Shown piece by piece: positions 46,388 through 54,810 of a DNA stretch of 64,000 bases. The notes under the pieces were generated by a model. That model was not told the DNA's origin, ran no database searches, and saw only the letters and a list, made by a program, of their open reading frames with translations. The translations under genes were made by a program, and so were the position numbers. Each line of letters starts with the position of its first letter. The first letter of the stretch is position 1. Source of the DNA: JAFEDN01 sp963818985 (GTDB taxonomy: Bacteria; Pseudomonadota; Gammaproteobacteria; Coxiellales; Coxiellaceae); contig CAWFUJ010000010.1 in NCBI GenBank assembly GCA_963818985.1, forward strand, positions 1 through 64,000, written 5' to 3'.

Positions 46388-47109
46388 GACTCCAATCAGA
46401 AATATCCGGAGCAAACGAAGTAGATCCAATTTTATCAAACTATGAAAGTTCAATTGGGACCAACACTGAATTAACTTCCAATGTTGAGGGTGTTATTAAT
46501 AACGCCCAACCCAAAGAGTTTGAAAACTGTGACGTACCTCCACTTAATAAAGATGGACCAACTGCAGAACTCAAATCATCACCAGTAGATGCACCCCTAC
46601 CTCAGACAAACTCGGTTCACCCAATAATTACTTCTGACAATCTCATGACAATTCCAGAAGCGCAGAATTTTTTGTCACCAAATACTGACGACGAGGATGG
46701 TGATTGGGAAGATTTAACTCTCGAAGGGTGCAGCTGCGTTTTAATGTTAGAAGCAAGTGAGAAACCATCTATTGATAAAGATACTGTTTCCTTGGTTACC
46801 GATGAGAAGGGTGGAATGCTGGCATATTGGTATAAAAATAATCAGTTAGAGCCTCATCCTGTTGCTCTGAAAGATATTTCTACTCTAAAAAATATATTTG
46901 GGTCTTTAAAAGAGATTGATAGTGAACATGACCAATTTGAGGAAGTTATATCATTATGCAATACCCCTCAAGTAAAACAATTTTACCAACCAACTTTGGG
47001 CTTGTATCAAAATTATTTCCCTTTATTTCAAAAGTTACGGCAAAAACCACGTGGAGATGAACACGAAAGCACAACAAGACGAAGCCCATCCCCCACAGAT
47101 AGATTATAG
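46388..47109 (+). pseudogene. Low-complexity hypothetical protein, 3' part (frameshifted)
   Basis: Open in a single frame from the purine tract to the stop at 47107-47109. It begins LSPVGLQSEISGANEVDP and passes through an Asn/Ser/Pro-rich segment to an acidic stretch (NTDDEDGDWEDLTLEG). A later part (VSLVTDEKGGMLAYWY) looks folded. The only good ATG is at 46645, without a ribosome site, so it is better seen as the tail of the gene starting at 45905. Confidence 0.6.
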
Positions 47110-47222
47110 AATCTAAAACACCTTGAAATACAGCTACACAAAAACCTTAGCAAAAATTCTTATGGAGCCACTTCTTTTAGAACGTTGTTTGATTCAAGCA
47201 CATGGTAGTATAATAGGTGGTT

Positions 47223-47597
47223 ATGAGTATTAACCAAAAGATAGAACAATTGTTAGAACCTATGCTAAAGATGCCGCTTTATGCCGTCATTAGTAAATGT
47301 GTGAAGCCTGCAGATGAAATTCTTCCTTTGGTCCCAGAGCATCTTGAGTACATGATAGAGCTAGAAAAGAAGGGAATATTATGGGCTTCGGGCCCATTTA
47401 TAGAGCCTGGGGTATTGGTAGGCTCAGGTTTAACTATTCTGCGGGCGAAAGATTTATCGCAAGCACAAAGCTATATGAACGAAGAGCCTCTCGTAAAACG
47501 GGGATTACGTCAATACGAAATTTGGCAGTGGGAATTGCGCGAAGGTTATTTTCAAATAGGGGTGGAATTTGGCACCGGCCATTATATTGTTAAATAA
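47223..47597 (+). CDS. YciI-like family protein
   Basis: About 124 residues: LYAVISKCVKPADEILPLVP, then HLEYMIELEKKGILWASGPF and ILRAKDLSQAQSYMNEEPL follow the YciI-like ferredoxin-like fold, with the C-terminus (YEIWQWELREGYFQI) as in muconolactone-isomerase-like members. It could start at GTG 47217 or ATG 47223. Followed after 73 nt by a TauE-type transporter. Function unknown. Confidence 0.78.
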   Translation: MSINQKIEQLLEPMLKMPLYAVISKCVKPADEILPLVPEHLEYMIELEKKGILWASGPFIEPGVLVGSGLTILRAKDLSQAQSYMNEEPLVKRGLRQYEIWQWELREGYFQIGVEFGTGHYIVK

Positions 47598-47670
47598 TCG
47601 ATTATATGCAGCGGTAAAGGGTAAAGGTAAAGTTTCCTGCGACGCCAACAGTATAAAGTAAGATGATGAT

Positions 47671-48465
47671 ATGTTAGTTCTTTTAATCATTTGTGCTTTA
47701 GCTGGTTGCGTCGGTGGAGTCTTGCAAGGGATGCTTGGAGTAGGCATTGGGATCATCATGATTCCTTTGCTGACTTATTTACTGCCTCATTATGGAATAG
47801 CTTCGAATATATCTATTCATGTTGCTTTAGCCACGTCAATGTCTATTATTGCCATGAGTTCACTTGCATCTGCCATAGCGCATCATCAGCATCAAAATAT
47901 TAAATGGGATATTTTCAAAAGAATTATATTCTTTAGTATGATTGGCTCTGCCTTAGGAGCATTAGTTGCCAGCTATTTACCGGCTCGTCTGTTAGAAATA
48001 CTCTTTGCATTCTTTTTATTTTATACAGCTTTTCATATGATAAAAAATAAAAAAATAGCAGAATTTCCTGATGATACTGATATATCAACATTACGTTTAG
48101 GCTTTGGGGGGTTACTGATTGGAACGACTGCCAGTTTGGTGGGTATTGGCGGCGGGCTGTTCATGGTGCCATATTTGGTTTCGCAGCATGTCAGTATGCG
48201 TCATGCTGTGGGCACTTCAACCATTGTAGGTTTGCCAGTCGCAATTATTGGTACTGCCACTTATGTTGTTACCGGATTAACTCATTTGGGATGGACGCCG
48301 GTATTATTAGGTTATGTGCATTGGCCCATATTTATCGCTGCTTCTTTAGGTGGATTTGTTTGTGCAAGCATAGGAGCTAGAGTGGTGAAAAAAATAAATC
48401 CATTGTTGCTTAAAAAACTCTTCGCCATCTGTCTCACAGTGGTGGGTATTAAGATGATCCTTTAA
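47671..48465 (+). CDS. TauE/SafE (TSUP) family permease
   Basis: 264 residues with about eight membrane helices in two similar halves, each starting with a Gly-rich motif: LQGMLGVGIGIIMIPLLTYL and GTTASLVGIGGGLFMVPYLV. The family moves small anions such as sulfite, sulfonates or organosulfur compounds across the inner membrane, usually outward. Substrate not predictable here. Confidence 0.9.
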   Translation: MLVLLIICALAGCVGGVLQGMLGVGIGIIMIPLLTYLLPHYGIASNISIHVALATSMSIIAMSSLASAIAHHQHQNIKWDIFKRIIFFSMIGSALGALVASYLPARLLEILFAFFLFYTAFHMIKNKKIAEFPDDTDISTLRLGFGGLLIGTTASLVGIGGGLFMVPYLVSQHVSMRHAVGTSTIVGLPVAIIGTATYVVTGLTHLGWTPVLLGYVHWPIFIAASLGGFVCASIGARVVKKINPLLLKKLFAICLTVVGIKMIL

Positions 48466-48583
48466 AGATTGTATCCCGGCGGATGCTGACTATATTAGAT
48501 AAGTCTTTTGGGCTCAATAGTTGGCGTATGTTGGTTAAACGACTATAATTTATATGTCCTTTTGTGTCATTGGAAGGAAAAAT

Positions 48584-49396
48584 ATGCATAATCATGATGA
48601 TTTTATTCGCACTTTAGAGAATACTTTCAAAGGCGTCCCGAAGCCGCCAGTTTTCAAAAATGTCGCTGAGGAACGATTGCACCGCAAACAGCGTCTTGCG
48701 GCTGGGTTTCGTTTATTTTCTAAATTTGGTTTTGATGAAGGTTTTGCCGGTCATATCACGGTACGGGACCCTGAATTTACTAACACCTATTGGGTCAATC
48801 CTTTCGGAGTCGATTTTAGCCAAATAAACGTTTCAAATCTTATTCGCATTGATCATCAAGGAAATGTGGTTGAAGGTGATAATTTGGTAAATACCGCAGC
48901 GGTCATGATTCATTCTGCAGTTCATGAGGCGCGGGCAGATGTCATTGCAGCAGCTCATGCACATTCTCTTTACGGAAGAGTATGGTCTACCTTAGGTCGC
49001 GGCCTCGATCCGCTGACTCAAGATTCCTGTGCATTTTATAAAGACCTTGCTGTTTATCAGGATTTTGGGGGTGCTGCCGTGGAGTCGAGTGAAGGTCAGA
49101 AAATTGCGCAAGCGATTGGTCATTGTAAAGCGGCTATTTTGCAAAATCATGGTCTAATCACTGTCGGGAAAACTGTGGATGAAGCTATTTGGTGGTTTAT
49201 TGAATTGGAGCGTTGTTGTCATGTGCAGTTTCTTGCTGAATCTCTGTTAAATAAATCTACCCCAAAATTACAAATAATTTCTGATGAGTCAGCCACACAA
49301 GCGTATCATTTATTTGGAAGCTCTCATGCTGGATGGTTGCAATTCCAAGTACTATATTCGCGAATTGTGAAAGAGCAACCTGATTTACTCGAATAA
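48584..49396 (+). CDS. Class II aldolase/adducin family protein
   Basis: About 270 residues. The zinc site is seen in AAHAHSLYGR and ILQNHGLITVG, and the core in FSKFGFDEGFAGHITVRDP. Family members split sugar phosphates or are of unknown function (adducin-like). GGAAGGA before ATG 48584 decides that start over 48554. Convergent with the MHS-family transporter, 4 nt apart. Confidence 0.9.
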   Translation: MHNHDDFIRTLENTFKGVPKPPVFKNVAEERLHRKQRLAAGFRLFSKFGFDEGFAGHITVRDPEFTNTYWVNPFGVDFSQINVSNLIRIDHQGNVVEGDNLVNTAAVMIHSAVHEARADVIAAAHAHSLYGRVWSTLGRGLDPLTQDSCAFYKDLAVYQDFGGAAVESSEGQKIAQAIGHCKAAILQNHGLITVGKTVDEAIWWFIELERCCHVQFLAESLLNKSTPKLQIISDESATQAYHLFGSSHAGWLQFQVLYSRIVKEQPDLLE

Positions 49397-49399
49397 TAT

Positions 49400-50689
49400 T
49401 TAAAGTAACTTATCCTGATAGGTTTCTTTTAAGCGAGATAACGCCCACCAAGAAATTAAAGCACTCAGCATTAAATAAAAACTAGGCGCATAATGGCTAC
49501 CTGTTTTTGCCACTAAAGAGATGGCAATTAATGGAGCAGTCCCGCCGAAGAAACCTTGACTAAAATTATAACCTAATGCCATAGAAGTATTTCGAGTTCG
49601 TACATGGAAAAGCTCTGCTAAAGCTGTCGGAATCAAAGCGGCGACAGTTGACAAAATAACTGCAAACAAAAGTTCGCCAATGAATACACTAAGGAACGTT
49701 CCTCGGTTAAGTAACCAAAAAATTGGATAACTAAAAAGAATAAAACCTATAAAGCCTGTTCTTAAAACGGGTTTTCGACCGATATTATCCGAAATAGCTC
49801 CCATAAAAGGTAACAATATAGTAAAAATACTTAAAACGATTAGGTTAATAGTCATTACTGTCTTCATAGGCATGCCAACATTCTCAGTTAAAAATAGATT
49901 GAAGTAAGCAATTAGAAACCAATCACCTACGCCCATCATACAACCCAGCAAAACTGATAACCATAATGAAGTATGTCTCAATGTTTCAAGTAAATGTTTT
50001 AGAATCGATGTAATGGATTCTTGTTCACTCGTGGTTTTTGTTTCTTTAAATAACTGGGTTTCCTCAGATTTCAAACGTAAAATTAATCCCACTAAGCCAA
50101 TAATTCCGCCGGTAATAAATGGTAAGCGCCAGACCCAACCAGATATTTCTTGGGCATTGAAGGAATGCAGGATAAGGGTAGCGATGGCTGAACTCGTGGT
50201 AATACCTATAAATGCACTGCACATGACTAAGCTTCCAGCGAACCCTCGTTTGCTTTGCCCTGCATGTTCTACGAGATAAGTGGCGGAGGTGCTCAATTCG
50301 CCACTGACAGCTGCTCCTTGGACGATTCGTAAAATCGTTAAAATAATAGGGGCAAAAATACCAATGGAAGCGTAGGTAGGAAGAAGACCTAATAATAAAG
50401 TCGGGAATGACATACATATAATCGATACAATCAAAGCCCGGCGTCGTCCGAGACGGTCACCAATTAAACCGAAAAACAACCCCCCAAACGGACGCATTAA
50501 AAATCCAACGGCAAAAACTGAAAAAGTCAGCAACAATGAAAGAGAAGGATCTTCAGAAGGAAAAAATAATTTTGCTATGATTGGAGCGAAAAAAGCATAA
50601 GCGGTGAAATCATACCACTCTAGTGCATTACCGAATACTCCGGCAATAAAAGTCCTTTTTGAAATCATCTTGTTACTGCCATTCGTCAT
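49400..50689 (-). CDS. MFS transporter, MHS (ProP/KgtP-like) family
   Basis: 429 residues, 12 membrane helices. FGNALEWYDFTAYAFFAPII is the typical helix 1 of the metabolite:H+ symporter family, GLIGDRLGRRRALIVSI is the first MFS loop, and DNIGRKPVLRTG is the equivalent loop in the second half. The family takes up osmolytes and organic acids (proline, betaine, ketoglutarate, citrate). The ATG at 50689 lies inside a repeat-like hairpin; a second ATG at 50668 (ISKRTFIAG) may be the true start. Confidence 0.9.
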   Translation of the reverse strand: MTNGSNKMISKRTFIAGVFGNALEWYDFTAYAFFAPIIAKLFFPSEDPSLSLLLTFSVFAVGFLMRPFGGLFFGLIGDRLGRRRALIVSIICMSFPTLLLGLLPTYASIGIFAPIILTILRIVQGAAVSGELSTSATYLVEHAGQSKRGFAGSLVMCSAFIGITTSSAIATLILHSFNAQEISGWVWRLPFITGGIIGLVGLILRLKSEETQLFKETKTTSEQESITSILKHLLETLRHTSLWLSVLLGCMMGVGDWFLIAYFNLFLTENVGMPMKTVMTINLIVLSIFTILLPFMGAISDNIGRKPVLRTGFIGFILFSYPIFWLLNRGTFLSVFIGELLFAVILSTVAALIPTALAELFHVRTRNTSMALGYNFSQGFFGGTAPLIAISLVAKTGSHYAPSFYLMLSALISWWALSRLKETYQDKLL

Positions 50690-50750
50690 CCGTGACTTGA
50701 TCGCGGAATCCAGAGAACTGCGCGAGATGCTTGGATACCGCGGGCCTTAC
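50685..50750. repeat. REP-like intergenic palindromic element
   Basis: It contains CCGTGACTTGATCGCGG, an imperfect hairpin, then GGAATCCAG and a partly inverted CTTGGATACC. Such hairpins with a GGATTCC arm are common intergenic repeats in related bacteria (recalled knowledge). It overlaps the annotated start of the MHS transporter. Confidence 0.4.
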
Positions 50751-50800
50751 AAACCATTATAGCAGATAATTTTATATTATAACTGATGTGATCGGGCAGA

Positions 50801-52402
50801 TTATTTAGTTAGACTTATTGCGTTTTTCTTCGGTAGTTGTAGGGTTTTAGACTGCGATCCAAATAGACCAACGCTAACGTTCGGTAATTCCCTTGCCGGA
50901 GCCTTACTGGTAGGAGATCTTAAGCCAAAAATCTGCCTAAATCCCCAAGATAATTTTATTGATCCAGAGGACTCGGAATTTTCTGGGCAAGTTTTTTTGT
51001 TTTCGTTAATATTTTTATTTTTTGTTTTTGGTACACTTACTAAATTTTTACTGACTATTTGCGGTTTTGATTGTAGACTTTTCTTCGGTAAATTTTGCAA
51101 TTTTTCTTCACTCACTACAGCTGGATTAGACTCAAGTTTTGTTTGTTTTTCCAGTTCTTGTTTCTTTTGTTGGTAGCGTTTATAACCCACATATAAACCA
51201 GCTGCGATAGTGATTCCTAATACAGCAAAGTATAATGGTGGGAAAGTTGCACTGACAACATGTGCTAGAATTAGGGCAGCTATCGGTATGCCAACGATCA
51301 AATCGACAGTTTCAGCACCTTCTAGAAAACCTTTGAAAGAGGCATTAGCTAAATGCAAGCCATTAAAATTGATACTATGGTGATTCTGAATTTTTTGTTC
51401 ACAAGAAGATAATTTCGTTTGCAATTGCAATTGCTCTTGCGTGATGGATGTGTTGGATGAGGAATTGCTTAATACTAATTTTCCAGAAAGACAACTCTTC
51501 TCAGCTTCCAATAATAAACCCTCGGTGTGATGTTTGGCAACTTGGTAAGAATTGTAAACCATAGCGGTTCCCACGACTGTATTAGTAACCAAACTCACAA
51601 AAGGAATGCAAAAAACTTGTTTGGCGCCTGCTAAGCTTAAATTACTGTTTAGAACACTCAGCGCGTAGACGCCGTTAATTATTTCTGCGAGTTTTTTATA
51701 ACGACTCAACTGATTGGCGTCTTTGGCACTATAATCAGCAAAATCATTTTCATTAATCTTGCGGCGAGGAAGATCTTCAAACTGTGTTGGATCTTCCAAC
51801 CATTGCAGCAATTGTAGCTCGCTTAAACCTTGAGGAATAACATTGGATTGTGCTAAATGCTTTTTTAATAACTCATTTAATTTAATCCGCCGTTGTATTC
51901 TTTCTTCTAAAATCTTTATTTTCGGGCTGATGATCATGGTCATTAAAGCCGCTGCCACTAGACCAGTTGCAGAACCGATTCCTGTTTTAAGTGGTCCTGG
52001 TAGTCCGTTAAGAACACCAGTCATTTCTGCGGTCTGGACTATAGTTCTCATGCTTTTAACAGTATTGCGTATTGGACTCAATATACTTAAAACTGCTTTG
52101 CGCACTTTTTCAGGACAAACTTTTAGAAATGCCCAAATTCCTGCTGCCAACCATGGGCCGGCCATAGTCATCAAGTCTGAGAAATCCAGTTCAAAATCTT
52201 TAGGTATGGATGCGAGAAAATTGTTGGTGCTTTTGCTCGAATAGCTTTGGTTTACCTCATCTAAGAAGTTTATTTTTCCAGAGGTGTTTTTCGCAGATAT
52301 AGGGGTAGATGGCATCTCCTCAGCTAAGGGTAACGTGGATTTATCTTCCAATCTGGGTGTTAGGGATATTAATTCTATTTCTGCTGTACGTAATGGTTTC
52401 AT
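50801..52402 (-). CDS. Hypothetical multi-pass membrane protein, effector-like
   Basis: 533 residues without a signal peptide. A polar Ser/Thr-rich N-terminus (1-70) is followed by hydrophobic segments at about 77-95, 140-157, 267-288 and a long one at 370-412 (GIPIAALILAHVVSATFPPL). A Lys/Gln/Asn-rich tail ends with short prolines and RELPNVSVGLFGSQS. Polar ends with central hydrophobic hairpins are common in Dot/Icm effectors that insert in host membranes; this is inference. No known domain. Its AGGAT ribosome site is acceptable. Confidence 0.6.
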   Translation of the reverse strand: MKPLRTAEIELISLTPRLEDKSTLPLAEEMPSTPISAKNTSGKINFLDEVNQSYSSKSTNNFLASIPKDFELDFSDLMTMAGPWLAAGIWAFLKVCPEKVRKAVLSILSPIRNTVKSMRTIVQTAEMTGVLNGLPGPLKTGIGSATGLVAAALMTMIISPKIKILEERIQRRIKLNELLKKHLAQSNVIPQGLSELQLLQWLEDPTQFEDLPRRKINENDFADYSAKDANQLSRYKKLAEIINGVYALSVLNSNLSLAGAKQVFCIPFVSLVTNTVVGTAMVYNSYQVAKHHTEGLLLEAEKSCLSGKLVLSNSSSNTSITQEQLQLQTKLSSCEQKIQNHHSINFNGLHLANASFKGFLEGAETVDLIVGIPIAALILAHVVSATFPPLYFAVLGITIAAGLYVGYKRYQQKKQELEKQTKLESNPAVVSEEKLQNLPKKSLQSKPQIVSKNLVSVPKTKNKNINENKKTCPENSESSGSIKLSWGFRQIFGLRSPTSKAPARELPNVSVGLFGSQSKTLQLPKKNAISLTK

Positions 52403-52648
52403 TATTTTATCCTAACTATTTGACGCTAGGATAACGGAAATATATGGCAAAATTATGACACTTAATGAAAAACTTATATCTTAATTTTTGGTGTGATCGT
52501 ACTGTATGTTTGCGCGGGATTGTACAAGCATACGATAAAGATCGATCATTCAGCTTGGATTTAACAATAAGGGTGGTGTGAATCTGAGAGCCTTGGGGTC
52601 AGATTGAAGCCCTTAAGACACGTTTATAAGAGTAATTTTTATGATCTG

Positions 52649-53911
52649 TTAATCTAAAAATTTTGAACGCATCTCTGCCCATTCCTGCTGGGATAATTGA
52701 AGCTCTTTTTCTAAATCTGAGGATTTCTTTGAATCAGAGTGATTAGATTTTAGGAAACTTAATATATATTTATCTAGGTTTTTGTGATGTGACTGCTGTA
52801 AGTTTTTAGCTATTTCTGCCCAAAAGGTTACTCCTTTGGTATAAAATGCCCCGTATAGTGAACGATCACCTTTTTCTACTTTAGCATTAATCGTAAGTAA
52901 ACCTTCTTTAAAATTCTTTCCACCATCTTGAAAGCGAGTCATCAGTTTAGATACGTCTGGATCATCGGGTAATACTTGTTGTAGGGCCCGAATGCCATAA
53001 TAACTTGCCAAGCTTTCTGCTATCCAAGGTGGTTGATCATGATAGTTCATTGCTAATTGATGAAAAGCTTCGTGTAGTGCCACATAAAGTAACATGACTT
53101 TTCCAAAGGGAAATTGTCCTTGGTTTGGATAATTGACCAATAACATATCGCTGCCAGCGGCCCCAGTCAATTTGGGTTGCTGAGGGGAAGTGCCTAGCCA
53201 CCCTATGGTGAATTTATTATAATTCTTTGCGGGAATTATTTCGTTTAGCCACTGCAAACCCCGCAGATGGACTTCTATACTAGGTAGTTGTGACTTATTT
53301 TGAAGGGTGTCTAAGAGATAAGAAAGTGTTATCGACCCTCGAGACAGTGTTTCTGACGAGTTTGCATTCAATAAAACAAACATCGGAGCTCCTGAAAAAG
53401 CTAGTAAAGGAATTAGATTATGACGAGGTTCAGGAACGATCTTTTTTACGTCAGGGAGAGCTATTTTGATAAACTCCTTTTGCGAATTTTGCAGACGAGG
53501 CAGTGATGAGACTGCTGAAAAAACGATAAAAGTATTTAATCGACTGCTTTGTTGAGCACTTGCATCCGAATTTTCAGTTAGTGATGTCTGCCAATCAATT
53601 TCTCGACCCTCCTTAGGAATAAGCCATTCTCCAGGTTTAGTTTCAATGAGTGGCTTACCATCACAACTCATATTTTTCACTTGAGAAGCGATACCCATTG
53701 AGACCCCTTTGAGAACCAAGTGCATGGGAGGATGGTTTTTTTCTAAATCCACATGAATATCAAGCCGATCTGAGGCAGAAGATCTTTTAATCACATAAAC
53801 GGTTTTCTTTTCAGCTTTTGCTGTTAGCATATACAAAGCTAGAAAAGATAAAACCAACAATATTGGATATTTAACTGAAGTTTGTCGAAGTAGATTACTT
53901 GTTATTTTCAT
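52649..53911 (-). CDS. Exported HExxH (gluzincin-like) putative metallopeptidase
   Basis: 420 residues. The N-terminal hydrophobic segment (YPILLVLSFLALYMLTA) is a signal peptide or anchor. A beta-rich domain follows, then LHEAFHQLAMNYHDQPPWIA near residue 281, which has HExxH, with ESLASYYG just behind carrying a second Glu ligand as in gluzincins (peptidase MA-like). The family is not assigned exactly. It probably acts in the periplasm or outside the cell. It is separated from the DM9 gene by a strong terminator, so it has its own transcript. Confidence 0.6.
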   Translation of the reverse strand: MKITSNLLRQTSVKYPILLVLSFLALYMLTAKAEKKTVYVIKRSSASDRLDIHVDLEKNHPPMHLVLKGVSMGIASQVKNMSCDGKPLIETKPGEWLIPKEGREIDWQTSLTENSDASAQQSSRLNTFIVFSAVSSLPRLQNSQKEFIKIALPDVKKIVPEPRHNLIPLLAFSGAPMFVLLNANSSETLSRGSITLSYLLDTLQNKSQLPSIEVHLRGLQWLNEIIPAKNYNKFTIGWLGTSPQQPKLTGAAGSDMLLVNYPNQGQFPFGKVMLLYVALHEAFHQLAMNYHDQPPWIAESLASYYGIRALQQVLPDDPDVSKLMTRFQDGGKNFKEGLLTINAKVEKGDRSLYGAFYTKGVTFWAEIAKNLQQSHHKNLDKYILSFLKSNHSDSKKSSDLEKELQLSQQEWAEMRSKFLD

Positions 53912-53940
53912 AAATAGTATTTAAATCCTTATAGCAAAAA

Positions 53941-53972
53941 GGGTAAGGGACCATGAGTTTGGTCCCTTACCC
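53941..53972 (-). terminator. Intrinsic terminator of the DM9-repeat gene
   Basis: A perfect 13-bp stem (GGGTAAGGGACCA with its complement) and a 6-nt loop, followed on the reverse strand by five T. It lies 28 nt after the DM9 gene stop at 54001 and upstream of the metallopeptidase start, which it insulates. Confidence 0.9.
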
Positions 53973-54000
53973 TAATACTTGAGACGATTGAGTTTAGTTT

Positions 54001-54570
54001 TTATTGACTAACAAGTATCTCATAATCGTTCATGGGGATTTCTTGACCGCCATAAGAAATATAGCAAGTATTTTCCCATAATTTACCTGGGTGAACCCCT
54101 CTTCGTCCATATGAAGCATGGCAGACATATAAAGGTCGGCCATGAATCATGCCGCCGACTACGGCATTATGAGGAATACGTCCATAACGCCCAGGACGCC
54201 AGTACAACCCTTCGCCCACTAAGACCTTAAAATTATTTAAAACGATTTCTCTGCCATTCCAAGGAATATTACAATTGCCAGCGACTACCTTGCCGGGCTG
54301 AACGCCATCTCGATAATACCCCTGACAAACGTATAAAATCATGTCGCGTTCTTGGCCGCCAACAAAAGCTCGATGGGGAATTCTGCCATATTCAACCTGT
54401 TTCCAAAAATAATGACTACCAGGAGGGGGCATGACTTCATGCACTGGATGGCGGGGTGGTGGCGGATTTCCTCCAATATTCACATTTATATTTGTTTTGG
54501 CTGCAGCAAGGCAACCATAACTCAGGAGCATAATACCTGCCCATTTAGAAAGATGTTTAACTATTTTCAT
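54001..54570 (-). CDS. Secreted DM9-repeat (DUF3421) protein
   Basis: 189 residues with a signal peptide (IMLLSYGCLAAAK) and two DM9 repeats. The first covers about 45-110 (YGRIPHRAFVGGQERDMILY, GNCNIPWNGREI). The second covers 115-185 (YGRIPHNAVVGGMIHGRPLY, NTCYISYGGQEI). DM9 domains are mannose-binding lectin modules known mainly from insects and molluscs and are rarer in bacteria. As an exported protein it may bind host or microbial sugars. GAGGT precedes the start; a strong terminator follows. Confidence 0.85.
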   Translation of the reverse strand: MKIVKHLSKWAGIMLLSYGCLAAAKTNINVNIGGNPPPPRHPVHEVMPPPGSHYFWKQVEYGRIPHRAFVGGQERDMILYVCQGYYRDGVQPGKVVAGNCNIPWNGREIVLNNFKVLVGEGLYWRPGRYGRIPHNAVVGGMIHGRPLYVCHASYGRRGVHPGKLWENTCYISYGGQEIPMNDYEILVSQ

Positions 54571-54810
54571 GTGTTTACCTCTATTATTAGATTATTAGGC
54601 GCGTCTTCTGCTTCTTGGTCAGAGCGCACATTACGTAAAGCTTGCCTTAATTTGCAGTATGATTACGTTCAAATCGCAGGCAACCCTCCTCTAAAATTAT
54701 GAAGGATTTTCGTCTCCATTGACACTCCTTAATAGTAGTGCAATAATTAAGCAAATTCCAGTGGTCAACTAAGGGCAACCAGCACTATAACCCAGCATCA
54801 GTAACTCATT

